This document shows positions 7,213-14,236 of a stretch of DNA of 14,236 nt, piece by piece; positions within the stretch are counted from its first letter, which is position 1; each line of letters opens with the position of its first letter. Source of the DNA: DUEN01 sp024277095 (lineage in GTDB: Bacteria; Chloroflexota; Anaerolineae; DUEN01); NCBI GenBank assembly GCA_024277095.1, contig JAJRVX010000143.1, positions 1 through 14,236 of the forward strand, written 5' to 3'. The notes beneath the pieces are model-generated. The model worked only from the letters and a program-made list of their open reading frames with translations. It searched no databases and was not told the origin of the DNA. A program made the position numbers and the translations under genes.

Positions 7213-7904
7213 CGATGAACGCATTTTACGGTGAGGGGATCCCCGGCGTCACGCCGGAGAGCTTGATCGGGAAGCTGATCGTGATCGAGGGGGCGGATGG
7301 CAGCGGGCGTTCCACGCAGATCGCGTTGCTGACCGAGGTGTTGGAGCGACGCGGCCACGCGGTGGTGAACAATGTGGGGCTCAGCCGGTCGACGTTGATC
7401 AGCCGAGAGCTGGAGGAGGCGAAGCAGGGGAACGTGCTCAGCCCGACCACGCGTAGCCTCTTCTATGCCACCGACTTCGCCGACCAGTTGGAGAACCGCA
7501 TCATCCCGGCTCTCAAGGCCGGCTTCATTGTGCTGGCCGATCGGTACATCTACACGTTGATGGCGCGTGATCTGGTGCGGGGGGCGGATATGCAGTGGCT
7601 GGAGGGGGTGTACGGCATCGCCCTGGTGCCGGATGCCGTCTTCTTCCTTCAGGTGAGCCCACGCAATCTGGTGGAGCGGAACTTCCAGAAGGCGGGTACG
7701 CTGGACTATTGGGAGGCGGGGATGGATCTCGGGCTGTCCCGTGACATCTTCGAGTCCTTCATCAAGTATCAGCGGATGTTGCGGGGCGCGTTCCGGCGGC
7801 TGCAGGAGCGCTATGGCTTCGAGGTGATCAACGGCAACCGGTCCATTCGAGCTATCTCCCGAGATCTTCAGACGCGGGTGTTGGCCCTGCTAGGAGAGGC
7901 GTAG
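7209..7904 (+). CDS. Thymidylate-kinase-like P-loop protein, copy 2 (Walker A Lys to Arg)
   Basis: This 231-aa tandem paralogue of the preceding gene starts at ATG 7209 inside the ATGA overlap, with GGAGG 8 nt upstream. It shares the P-loop, DRYIYT-x-MARD (D111-Y113) and EAGMDLGLS-x-D segments with copy 1, and is clearly a duplicate. The P-loop reads GADGSGRST: the invariant lysine is R34 (codon CGT at 7308-7310). Loss of that lysine usually cripples phosphoryl transfer, so this copy may be a pseudoenzyme, a regulatory subunit or an enzyme with altered activity. The gene is full length with no frameshift, so it is probably maintained. It also has about 10 extra N-terminal residues compared with copy 1. 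Family members are dimers, which makes an active/inactive heterodimer plausible. Confidence 0.8.
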   Translation: MTMNAFYGEGIPGVTPESLIGKLIVIEGADGSGRSTQIALLTEVLERRGHAVVNNVGLSRSTLISRELEEAKQGNVLSPTTRSLFYATDFADQLENRIIPALKAGFIVLADRYIYTLMARDLVRGADMQWLEGVYGIALVPDAVFFLQVSPRNLVERNFQKAGTLDYWEAGMDLGLSRDIFESFIKYQRMLRGAFRRLQERYGFEVINGNRSIRAISRDLQTRVLALLGEA

Positions 7905-7908
7905 TGTC

Positions 7909-8259
7909 ATGGCGAGAAAGCGTGTTGCGAGCGGTTCGTCCTCTCGTTCGGTGGACGAGGAGCGGCTGCGCCGGGAACTCGTGGCCGAATTGGACAAGGT
8001 GCGTGCGGATCTGCGAGAGTCCGTAGCCATGTTTCGGATGCGTCTGGAGGGACGGATCACGCAGGTCCAGGAGGCAGTCTCCTCACCCGATCTGATGAGC
8101 GAGGATCTGGATAAGGAGGCTCGGGTGGAGGCGTTGACCGCGATGCTGGAGGCGATTCGCAGCCTGCGGGTGAAGCCGGAGAAGGGGCGCCGACGTGACC
8201 TGAAGCGATTCGAGGCGCTGGTGGATGCTCTGGCGGAGCAGGCTGCGTCATGGGAATAG
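7909..8259 (+). CDS. Small charged helical protein of unknown function
   Basis: I do not recognise this 116-aa protein. It has AGGAGAGG 9 nt before its ATG and starts 4 bp after the stop of copy 2, so it belongs to the same transcript. It has a basic, Ser-rich start (residues 1-14), then a predicted amphipathic helix or coiled coil (about 16-57). A loop with SSPDL follows, then two more helices (about 65-88 and 95-113) joined by a basic turn, KPEKGRRRDLKR. There are no cysteines, membrane segments or catalytic motifs. The composition suggests a soluble partner or adaptor, perhaps binding a polyanion or a neighbouring enzyme. That is a guess from charge and context alone. The gene is probably real, judged by its SD site, spacing and codon use. 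Confidence 0.7.
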   Translation: MARKRVASGSSSRSVDEERLRRELVAELDKVRADLRESVAMFRMRLEGRITQVQEAVSSPDLMSEDLDKEARVEALTAMLEAIRSLRVKPEKGRRRDLKRFEALVDALAEQAASWE

Positions 8260-8294
8260 AGGATCAGGGAATTCTTCCCTGCGCTTTCGGGGGC

Positions 8295-8300
8295 AGGAGG
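8295..8300 (+). promoter_or_regulatory. Ribosome binding site deciding the GTG start of the fusion gene
   Basis: AGGAGG lies 5 nt before GTG 8306. Upstream in-frame starts reaching back to 8225 would overlap the previous gene and add a tail unrelated to ROK proteins, so the GTG is preferred. Confidence 0.7.
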
Positions 8301-8305
8301 GGAGT

Positions 8306-10222
8306 GTGACGGCAAATCGCTCGAGTTCGGAAGCTCGCCACGTGGTCGGGGTGGACCTGGGCGGGACCAAGATTCTGGCGGCCGTGGTGGATGCGGAGGG
8401 GAAGATCCTCTCCCGGGCCAAGGTGCGCACCCAGGCGCATCGCCAGGCGGAAACCGTGATCGCTCGTATCGCCGACGCGGCCCGATCGGCCGTGGAGGAG
8501 GCCGGGCTGACCCTGCGGGACATCGGAGCCGTGGGGGTGGCCGCGCCGGGCGTCCTGGATGCCCAGGCGGGCGTGGTGCGTTTCGCTCCGAATCTCCGCT
8601 GGCGGGATGTGCCGCTGGCCGCTGCCTTGCGGCAGCGGCTTGGTGTGCCCGTGTACCTGGAGAACGATGTGAACATGGGCACGTTGGCGGAGCACGCGCT
8701 GGGAGCGGGCCGCGGCGCCCGGGATGTGGTGGGCATCTTCGTCGGCACCGGCATTGGCGGCGGGATCATCATCAATGGACACCTGCATCGCGGTCGCAAC
8801 GGCAGCGCGGGCGAGGTAGGACATATGGTGATCCGGATCGGCGGCCCCCGCTGTGGCTGTGGGCGCCGCGGTTGCCTGGAGGCCCTGGCCAGCCGTACGG
8901 CCATCGTCCGTGATTTGAGGGAGGCCATCGAAGGCGGGGAGAAGAGCATATTGCCCGACCTCGCCAAGGGTGACCTGAGTCGTGTCACCAGCGGCGTATT
9001 GGCGAAGGCGGTGGCTCGCGGGGACAAGCTGACCATCTCCGTGTTGAAGCGGGCGATGAAGAGCCTGGGTATCGGCGTGGCCAATATCGTCAACTTGCTG
9101 GGGCCGGAGGTGATCATCCTGGGCGGCGGCGTGATCGAGGCCCTGGATGATAAGTGGTTGGACCGTGTGCGCAAGGTGGCGCAGAAATACGCCATGCCCA
9201 ACGCCATGGAGGGGGTCAAAATCGTGCGCGCCCAGCTGGGCGACGATGCCGTGGTGTTGGGGGCGGCCGTGCTAGCCCGGCAAATGATGGTCGAGGCCCC
9301 GCCCCGGCGGCTGGCCGTGATTGACGTCGGCACGAACTCCGTGCAGCTTCTGGCGGCCGCGCTCCGGGACGGCCGGATCGAGCGAGTGATCAAGGACGAG
9401 GAGCGCATCACCCTGCTGGGAGAGGGGGTGGGGCAGTCAGGCCGACTGGCCCCGGCGGCCATAGAGCGCACTCTGGCTGCGATCTCGGAGTTCGCCTTGG
9501 AGTCCTCCCGGGATGGGATCGAGCGCCTGGTGGCCTTTACCAGCAGCGCCGTGCGTGCGGCGGAGAACGGGGCTGAGTTCGTCGCTCGCGTCCAGGAGAT
9601 GACGGGAGTGGAGGTGCGTTCGCTCACCGGGGATCAGGAGGCTGAGCTGACGTTCCGGGGCATTGTCGAGGATGAGATGCTGGCGGGACGCCAGCTTATG
9701 GCCGTGGACGTCGGCGGCGGAAGCATGGAGGTGGTGCTGGGTGGCCCGGAGGGGATCGACGCCCGTTTGGGCCTGGATCTGGGCGGCGCCCGGCTGACCG
9801 AGCGTTTCCTGGCCTCCGACCCGGTTTCGGAGGAGGAGCTTGCCCAGTTGCGCTCCTTCGTGCGTGATGTGCTCTCGGCGGTGCTCAATCCGGCCTCGGT
9901 GGAGGGGCGTACCGTCGTCGCGACGGGGGGCACGGCCCGCACGCTGGCGGCCATCGACCTGGTGGAGACAGGTGGTTCGGTGGGCGAGGTCCACGGGTAT
10001 GTGCTCTCCGCGCCGCGCGTGAACACCCTGTTGGATCAACTGGCGCGCATGCCCCGGGCGGAGCGACGCCGGGTGCCGGGATTGCCGTCCGCCCGTGCGG
10101 ATGTCATCGTGGCTGGCGCCGCCATCTTCGCCACGCTGATGGAGGTGCTAGAGGTCGAACAGATGGTGATCAGCTCCCGTGGGCTGCGCTATGGGGCGTT
10201 GATGGCGTTGGCGCAGGAGTGA
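8306..10222 (+). CDS. Fusion protein: ROK-family kinase domain + Ppx/GppA phosphatase domain
   Basis: This is a single 638-aa frame made of two complete ASKHA-fold proteins. Residues 1 to about 326 are a ROK protein (sugar kinase type): DLGGTK (17-22), catalytic-type END (D121), GTGIGGG, and the zinc motif H173, C183, C185, C190 (GPRCGCGRRGC). There is no N-terminal helix-turn-helix, so it is not a ROK repressor. Residues from about 333 are a short Ppx/GppA domain, which hydrolyses polyphosphate or pppGpp in the family: IDVGTNS (D340), TSSAVRAAEN, GDQEAEL with E445 matching catalytic E121 of E. coli PPX, DVGGGSME (468-475), and ATGGTARTLAA. The linker is only a few residues, with MM at 327-328 and no SD site before it, so a separate downstream start is unlikely. 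It starts 46 bp after the small helical gene and is probably in the same operon. The substrates of both halves are unknown. Confidence 0.85.
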   Translation: MTANRSSSEARHVVGVDLGGTKILAAVVDAEGKILSRAKVRTQAHRQAETVIARIADAARSAVEEAGLTLRDIGAVGVAAPGVLDAQAGVVRFAPNLRWRDVPLAAALRQRLGVPVYLENDVNMGTLAEHALGAGRGARDVVGIFVGTGIGGGIIINGHLHRGRNGSAGEVGHMVIRIGGPRCGCGRRGCLEALASRTAIVRDLREAIEGGEKSILPDLAKGDLSRVTSGVLAKAVARGDKLTISVLKRAMKSLGIGVANIVNLLGPEVIILGGGVIEALDDKWLDRVRKVAQKYAMPNAMEGVKIVRAQLGDDAVVLGAAVLARQMMVEAPPRRLAVIDVGTNSVQLLAAALRDGRIERVIKDEERITLLGEGVGQSGRLAPAAIERTLAAISEFALESSRDGIERLVAFTSSAVRAAENGAEFVARVQEMTGVEVRSLTGDQEAELTFRGIVEDEMLAGRQLMAVDVGGGSMEVVLGGPEGIDARLGLDLGGARLTERFLASDPVSEEELAQLRSFVRDVLSAVLNPASVEGRTVVATGGTARTLAAIDLVETGGSVGEVHGYVLSAPRVNTLLDQLARMPRAERRRVPGLPSARADVIVAGAAIFATLMEVLEVEQMVISSRGLRYGALMALAQE

Positions 10223-10252
10223 GCGGGGCGTCCCTTGCGGCGTGCTTCCGTT

Positions 10253-10289
10253 CGGCTCCCAAGCCTGGTTTCCGGGCTGGGAGCCGTTT
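10253..10289 (+). terminator. Hairpin terminator after the ROK-Ppx/GppA gene
   Basis: CGGCTCCC (10253-10260) pairs with GGGAGCCG (10279-10286). The stem extends by AGCC/GGCT past one bulged A, making 12 bp with a 9-nt loop, and is followed only by TTTCC. It lies 30 bp past the stop and upstream of the smc promoter, which fits an operon end. The short T-tract makes its strength uncertain. Confidence 0.6.
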
Positions 10290-10331
10290 CCGTGTGAGGT
10301 ATCGCTGTACGAACATTATAGGATTTTCATG

Positions 10332-10361
10332 TTGACAGGCGCGATCCAGCCGGTGTATACT
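10332..10361 (+). promoter_or_regulatory. Near-consensus sigma-70 promoter for smc
   Basis: A perfect -35 TTGACA (10332-10337) and a -10 TATACT (10356-10361) are separated by 18 nt. Transcription would start near 10368, leaving a leader of about 65 nt before smc. Confidence 0.8.
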
Positions 10362-10432
10362 CTTCGCTGGTTTGAACATGCGCTTTGCGTGGAGAGGGCA
10401 GGTGGGCATTCCGGATCGATGTGTGGGCGCAT

Positions 10433-13400
10433 ATGCGGCTTAAACGACTGACGTTGCAGGGCTTCAAAACCTTTGCCTCGCGCACGGAGTTCGTCTTCGA
10501 TTCCGGCATCACGGCGATTGTGGGGCCGAATGGGAGTGGAAAGTCCAATCTGGCCGACGCGGTGCGCTGGGTGCTGGGCGAGCAGTCGTATCGGCTGCTG
10601 CGCGCTCGCCGGACGGAGGACATGATCTTCGCCGGGACCCGGCAGAGGGCTCGTCTGGGGATGGCCCAGGTCACGCTGGTTTTGGACAACGCCGATGGCT
10701 GGTTGCCAGTGGACTTCTCCGAGGTCTCCATCACCCGGCGCGCCTATCGGTCGGGGGAGAACGAGTATCGGCTGAACGACAGCCGGGTCCGCCTTCGGGA
10801 CATCCAGGACCTGCTGGGCGACTCCGGGCTGGCCCGGCGCACGTACACCGTGGTCGGTCAGGGGTTGGTCGATCAGGCTTTGGCGTTGCGGCCGGAGGAG
10901 CGCCGCTCGTTATTCGAGGAGGCGGCTGGCATCGCGGTGCATCAGGCCAAGCGGGATGAGGCGTTGCGTCGCCTGGAGGAGACGCAGGCGAACCTCGTCC
11001 GGGTGCAGGACATCCTGAACGAGATGGCGCCGCGGCTGCGATCACTGGAGCGACAGGCGCAGCGCGCCGCGGAGTGGCGCCAGGTGTCCGCCGACCTGGA
11101 GGCGGCGCTGCGGGTTTGGTACGGCTATCAATGGCACCGGGCGGTGCGGCGGCTTGAAGAGGTCCAGGAAGAGGCGGAGCGGGCCGCTGCGTCCCTGGCT
11201 GAGCGCCAGAAGGCCCTCTCGGCGGTCGAGGCGCACATCGTGGAGCTGCGTCGGCGGCAGACGGAGCTGCGTGACCGGTTGGGGAGCTGGCATCAGGAGA
11301 GCAGCGCACTGCATCGCCAGGCCGAGCAGGTGCAACGCCGGCTGGCCGTGAGCGGCGAGCGGTATCGTCTGCTGGGGTTGCGGGCGGAGGAGCTGACGCG
11401 AGAGGTGGAGGGGCTGCGTCAGCGCATGGAGGCGCGATCCCAGCAGGTTCAGGCGGCGCAGGAGGCCGTGCTGCAGGCGCGAGCGAAGGCGGAGGAGGCG
11501 GCACAGGCAGCCGAGGAGGCCCGACGGATGGCGGAGGCCGAGGAGCAGGAACGTCGCCTCCGACGTCAGGAGCTGGAGCGAGCTCAGGCCGCCCTGGTGC
11601 GGGTGGATGCCGCCATTGAGGAGACGCGTCGTCGCATCGCCGAGTTGGAGGAGCGGGATCGGAGTGCCGCTCAGGAACGTGCGGAGCTGGCCGGGAAGCT
11701 GGCCCGGGCCGAGGAGGAGGCTGCCCGCCTGGAAGAGGACGTGAAGGCCTCTGAGGCTGCGTTGGCGGAGTGTGCCCGGCGGCTGTCGGAGCGGCGTGAG
11801 GCACTGGAGGCCGCCCGGGACGCGGCGGACCAGGCGAGGCGTGAGGAACAGCGGGCCTCTGTGGCCCTGGCGGACGCCCGGCGCCGTCTGGATCAACTTC
11901 GGACGCGTTTGGACCTGTTGGATCGGCTGCATGAGGAGGGGGCCGGGCTATATGCCGGCGTGCGTCGCGTGCTTCAGGCCGCACGAGGCTCCCGTCGGGA
12001 GCTGTCCGGCGTCGTGGGCACGGTGGCCGAGCTGCTGCACGTGCCCTCCGAGCTGGAGGTGGCGATCGAGACGGCTTTGGGAGGGCGTCTTCAGGATGTG
12101 GTGGTCGAGCGCTGGGACGACGCCGAGGCGGCGATCGCTTATCTGAAGCGGGTGCGGGGAGGACGCGCGACATTTCTGCCGCTGGACAACTTGCGGCCGT
12201 CGCGTCCGGTTCGGGCGCCGCGCATGTCGGGTGTGCTGGGCGTGGCGGCGGAGCTGGTGTCGGCCGATCCTCACCTGGATGCCGTGGTACGGCTGTTGTT
12301 GGGCCGCATCATCGTGGTTGAGGATCTCTCGGCCGCCCGACGGGTGTTCGCCCGTCTGGAAACGGGAGCGCAGGTGGTCACCCTGGAGGGGGATCTCGTC
12401 CGGCCGGGCGGCAGCGTGACCGGCGGGAGTCGGACGGAGCGACGCGACGGCGGGATGCTGGCCCGGGAGCGCGAACGTCAGACGCTGCCCCAGCAGATCA
12501 AGGCGGCGGAGCAGGCGGTTGCGGAGGCTCAGCGGCGCGTCGAGCGCTGGCAGGAGGCGTATCAGCGGGCGGAGGCCGATGTCCGCTCCCACGAGCGGGC
12601 CATCGGGGCGATCTCGGATGAACGGGCGGCGCTGCAGCGCCAGTTGCAGGAGCAGCAGCGCGCGCTGGATCGGGCGCGTCAGTCGTTGGAGTGGTATCGG
12701 TCATTGTCTGCCCAGGCGGAGCAGGAGATCGATCGGTCTGGGCAGCGGATGGCGCAGCTCCGTAAAACCCTGACCGACCTGGAGGCGGATCGGGCCGTTC
12801 GGGTGCAGGCGCTGGCGGAAGCGGAGGCATCCCTGCAGGCGTTGGCGGATAGCGAGGTGGCTGCCCGGGCGGCGGAGGCCCAGGCGGCGGCTGCGACGGC
12901 GGAGGCCGAATTGCGCTCCCAGGAGGCGCTGTTGCGGAGCGCCCGTGAGGCGTTGGCGCAGGTCGAGGCCGAATGGCGTGCACGGGAGCAGCGCCTGGCC
13001 GACCTGATGGCCGAGCGTCAGCAGCTCGCCGCCGAGGTGGAGGGTCTGGAGCGCTCGGTGGCGGCGTTGCAGGCCGAGATCGATCGGCTGGCGGGGCAGA
13101 TCGAACCCGCTCAGGCGGAGGCGGATCGGCTGGCGGCCGAGCAGGCGAGCGAGGAGGAGCGCGAGGCGCTCCTTCGCCGGCTGGTGCGTCAGGATGAGGA
13201 TCACCACCACCGGGTGCAACTGGCCCTGGAGAGGGCCCGGGATGAGGTGGAGCGGTTGCGGCGGGAGATCGAGCACGAGCTGGGGCTTGTGGAGTTGGAG
13301 CCCGGCGCGGGCGCTGTGGATCAGCCGCCCCTGCCGCTACATCCGCTGGTGGAATCCCTGCCGGCGGTCTCCGCACTGCCGGAGGGATTGGAGCGGGATA

Positions 13401-14041
13401 TCCGGCGGTTGCGCACGCAGCTCAGCCGGTTGGGGAACGTGAACCCCAACGCCCCGGCGGAGTACGAGGAGATGTTGGAACGCCATGCGTTCCTCTCGAC
13501 GCAGTTGGCCGACCTCAAGGAGGCGGTGGCGACGTTGGAGCAGGCGATCGCCGAGCTGGATGAGCTCATGGAACGGGACTTCCGGCAGACCTTTGAGCAG
13601 GTGGCGAAGCGGTTCCGTGAGCATTTCACCCGGCTGTTCGGCGGGGGCACGGCCCGGCTGGAGCTTACCGATCCGGACAACGTCAGCGAGACGGGGGTTG
13701 AGATCATCGCCCGGCTTCCCGGGAAGCGGGCACAGTCCCTGGCGCTCCTGTCCGGCGGTGAGCGTGCGCTGACCGCTGCGGCATTGATCTTCGCGCTGCT
13801 GGAGGTGAACCCGCCTCCCTTCTGTATCCTGGACGAGGTGGATGCGGCCTTGGACGAGGCCAACATCCATCGCTTCCGGGAGACGCTCAAGGCGCTGTCC
13901 GATCGCACGCAGTTCATCGTCATCACGCACAATCGGGGGACGGTCGAGGTGGCGGACACGATCTACGGGATCTCCATGGGGGTCGATGGGGTCTCGCAGG
14001 TCCTGTCGTTGAGCATGAAGGATATCCCCGAGGTCGCGTGA
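10433..14041 (+). CDS. smc: Chromosome segregation/condensation ATPase SMC
   Basis: SMC forms a V-shaped dimer that organises and helps segregate the chromosome with ScpA and ScpB. At 1202 aa this is slightly longer than typical bacterial SMC. The N-terminal head carries Walker A GPNGSGKS (31-38, K37) and GQG near 142, followed by the EEAAGI segment. A first coiled coil (about 165-500) leads to the hinge (about 503-666, ending VRPGGSVTGGS). A second coiled coil (about 670-1010) leads to the C-terminal head with LGNVNPNA, the signature LSGGER (1106-1111) and Walker B FCILDEVD (D1134, E1135). ATG 10433 was chosen because family members begin MxLKxLxLxGFK. Its SD site is poor, with only GTGGGCGC-like sequence upstream. 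An in-frame GTG at 10421 is the alternative. scpA and scpB are not in the window. Confidence 0.96.
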   Translation: MRLKRLTLQGFKTFASRTEFVFDSGITAIVGPNGSGKSNLADAVRWVLGEQSYRLLRARRTEDMIFAGTRQRARLGMAQVTLVLDNADGWLPVDFSEVSITRRAYRSGENEYRLNDSRVRLRDIQDLLGDSGLARRTYTVVGQGLVDQALALRPEERRSLFEEAAGIAVHQAKRDEALRRLEETQANLVRVQDILNEMAPRLRSLERQAQRAAEWRQVSADLEAALRVWYGYQWHRAVRRLEEVQEEAERAAASLAERQKALSAVEAHIVELRRRQTELRDRLGSWHQESSALHRQAEQVQRRLAVSGERYRLLGLRAEELTREVEGLRQRMEARSQQVQAAQEAVLQARAKAEEAAQAAEEARRMAEAEEQERRLRRQELERAQAALVRVDAAIEETRRRIAELEERDRSAAQERAELAGKLARAEEEAARLEEDVKASEAALAECARRLSERREALEAARDAADQARREEQRASVALADARRRLDQLRTRLDLLDRLHEEGAGLYAGVRRVLQAARGSRRELSGVVGTVAELLHVPSELEVAIETALGGRLQDVVVERWDDAEAAIAYLKRVRGGRATFLPLDNLRPSRPVRAPRMSGVLGVAAELVSADPHLDAVVRLLLGRIIVVEDLSAARRVFARLETGAQVVTLEGDLVRPGGSVTGGSRTERRDGGMLARERERQTLPQQIKAAEQAVAEAQRRVERWQEAYQRAEADVRSHERAIGAISDERAALQRQLQEQQRALDRARQSLEWYRSLSAQAEQEIDRSGQRMAQLRKTLTDLEADRAVRVQALAEAEASLQALADSEVAARAAEAQAAAATAEAELRSQEALLRSAREALAQVEAEWRAREQRLADLMAERQQLAAEVEGLERSVAALQAEIDRLAGQIEPAQAEADRLAAEQASEEEREALLRRLVRQDEDHHHRVQLALERARDEVERLRREIEHELGLVELEPGAGAVDQPPLPLHPLVESLPAVSALPEGLERDIRRLRTQLSRLGNVNPNAPAEYEEMLERHAFLSTQLADLKEAVATLEQAIAELDELMERDFRQTFEQVAKRFREHFTRLFGGGTARLELTDPDNVSETGVEIIARLPGKRAQSLALLSGGERALTAAALIFALLEVNPPPFCILDEVDAALDEANIHRFRETLKALSDRTQFIVITHNRGTVEVADTIYGISMGVDGVSQVLSLSMKDIPEVA

Positions 14042-14236
14042 TGGCAGGCTGGCCCATGATCGCCCGCGTGATGTCCAGGCCTCGGTTACGTGTGTACGCG
14101 CTGGCCCTGCTGGTGTGCACCTTGTGGGGGGCGAGCTTCGTGCTGACCAAGGTGGCGCTGGAGGATTTGGGCCCCTTCGCCGTCGCCTTCGGCCGATGGT
14201 CTCTGGCCGTCCTCGTCTTCGCCCTCTACCTGCCCC
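14041..14236 (+). CDS. EamA/DMT-family transporter, 3' end cut by window
   Basis: The first 65 residues of a membrane protein are visible. The ATG overlaps the last base of the smc stop (TGATG), so translation is probably coupled to smc. A basic N-terminus (residues 1-18, rich in Arg) precedes a membrane segment at about 18-40 containing CTLWGASFVLTK, a hallmark of EamA drug/metabolite transporter repeats. A second hydrophobic segment starts at about 45 and contains FGRWSLAVLVFALYL. Complete members have ten such segments and export or import small metabolites. The substrate is unknown. ATGs at 14056 and 14071 are alternative starts. Confidence 0.85.
   Translation, partial: MAGWPMIARVMSRPRLRVYALALLVCTLWGASFVLTKVALEDLGPFAVAFGRWSLAVLVFALYLP

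Noticed and set aside
8248..9627. Long minus-strand open frame (459 codons)
   Set aside because: It lies antisense to the ROK-Ppx/GppA gene, has Arg/Ser/Pro/Thr-rich low-complexity composition and no domain. It is a by-product of GC-rich codon use.
9284..10222. Ppx/GppA as a separate gene starting at ATG 9284 or 9287
   Set aside because: There is no stop between the domains and no SD before these codons. The frame continues without interruption from the ROK domain.
10731..12173. Long minus-strand open frame (480 codons)
   Set aside because: It is Pro/Ala/Arg-rich sequence antisense to the smc coiled coil with no recognisable motif.
1..14236. CRISPR arrays, tRNA or rRNA genes, prophage or defence genes
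   Set aside because: I looked for spaced repeats, cloverleaf-like segments and typical phage or defence motifs and found none.

Overview
This GC-rich window is ordinary bacterial chromosome, densely packed and mostly coded on the + strand. The gene set (TrmI, SerC, AspRS, SMC), TATAAT-type promoters and Shine-Dalgarno sites (GGAGG/AGGAGG) show it is bacterial. A Chloroflexota (Anaerolineae-like) source is my best guess. It rests on the feel of the proteins and on a pyrimidine/purine palindrome of a kind common between genes in that phylum. It is an inference and not proven by any marker here.

Layout. (1) 1-1903: the 3' part of trmI (tRNA m1A58 methyltransferase), overlapping by 4 bp a PHP-type metallohydrolase of the CehA/McbA sort. 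(2) 2034-5085: serC (phosphoserine aminotransferase), then aspS, which has its own well-formed promoter and ends in a strong hairpin terminator. The AspRS carries residues associated with non-discriminating enzymes. (3) 5140-5892, minus strand: a PhnP-like metallo-beta-lactamase phosphodiesterase, convergent with aspS. (4) 5893-6525: a divergent intergenic region holding a ~287-bp MITE-like element. It has 16-bp terminal inverted repeats, an 11-bp target-site duplication and an internal 13-bp-stem palindrome. A promoter follows it. (5) 6526-10222: a four-gene unit with two tandem thymidylate-kinase-like P-loop proteins (the second with Lys replaced by Arg in its Walker A), a small helical protein of unknown function, and a 638-residue fusion of a complete ROK sugar-kinase-type protein to a complete Ppx/GppA phosphatase. 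A terminator-like hairpin closes it. (6) 10332-14236: a near-consensus promoter, smc (1202 aa), and the 5' end of an EamA-type transporter whose start overlaps the smc stop.

The most unusual part is block 5. A kinase-like protein, its likely catalytically altered sister, a small helical protein and a two-headed ASKHA-fold protein appear to be co-transcribed. The paired kinases also lack the usual thymine-contacting Gln, so the dTMP kinase label is doubtful. A role in nucleotide or polyphosphate/alarmone metabolism is possible but unproven. The rest is housekeeping: tRNA modification and charging, serine synthesis and chromosome organisation.
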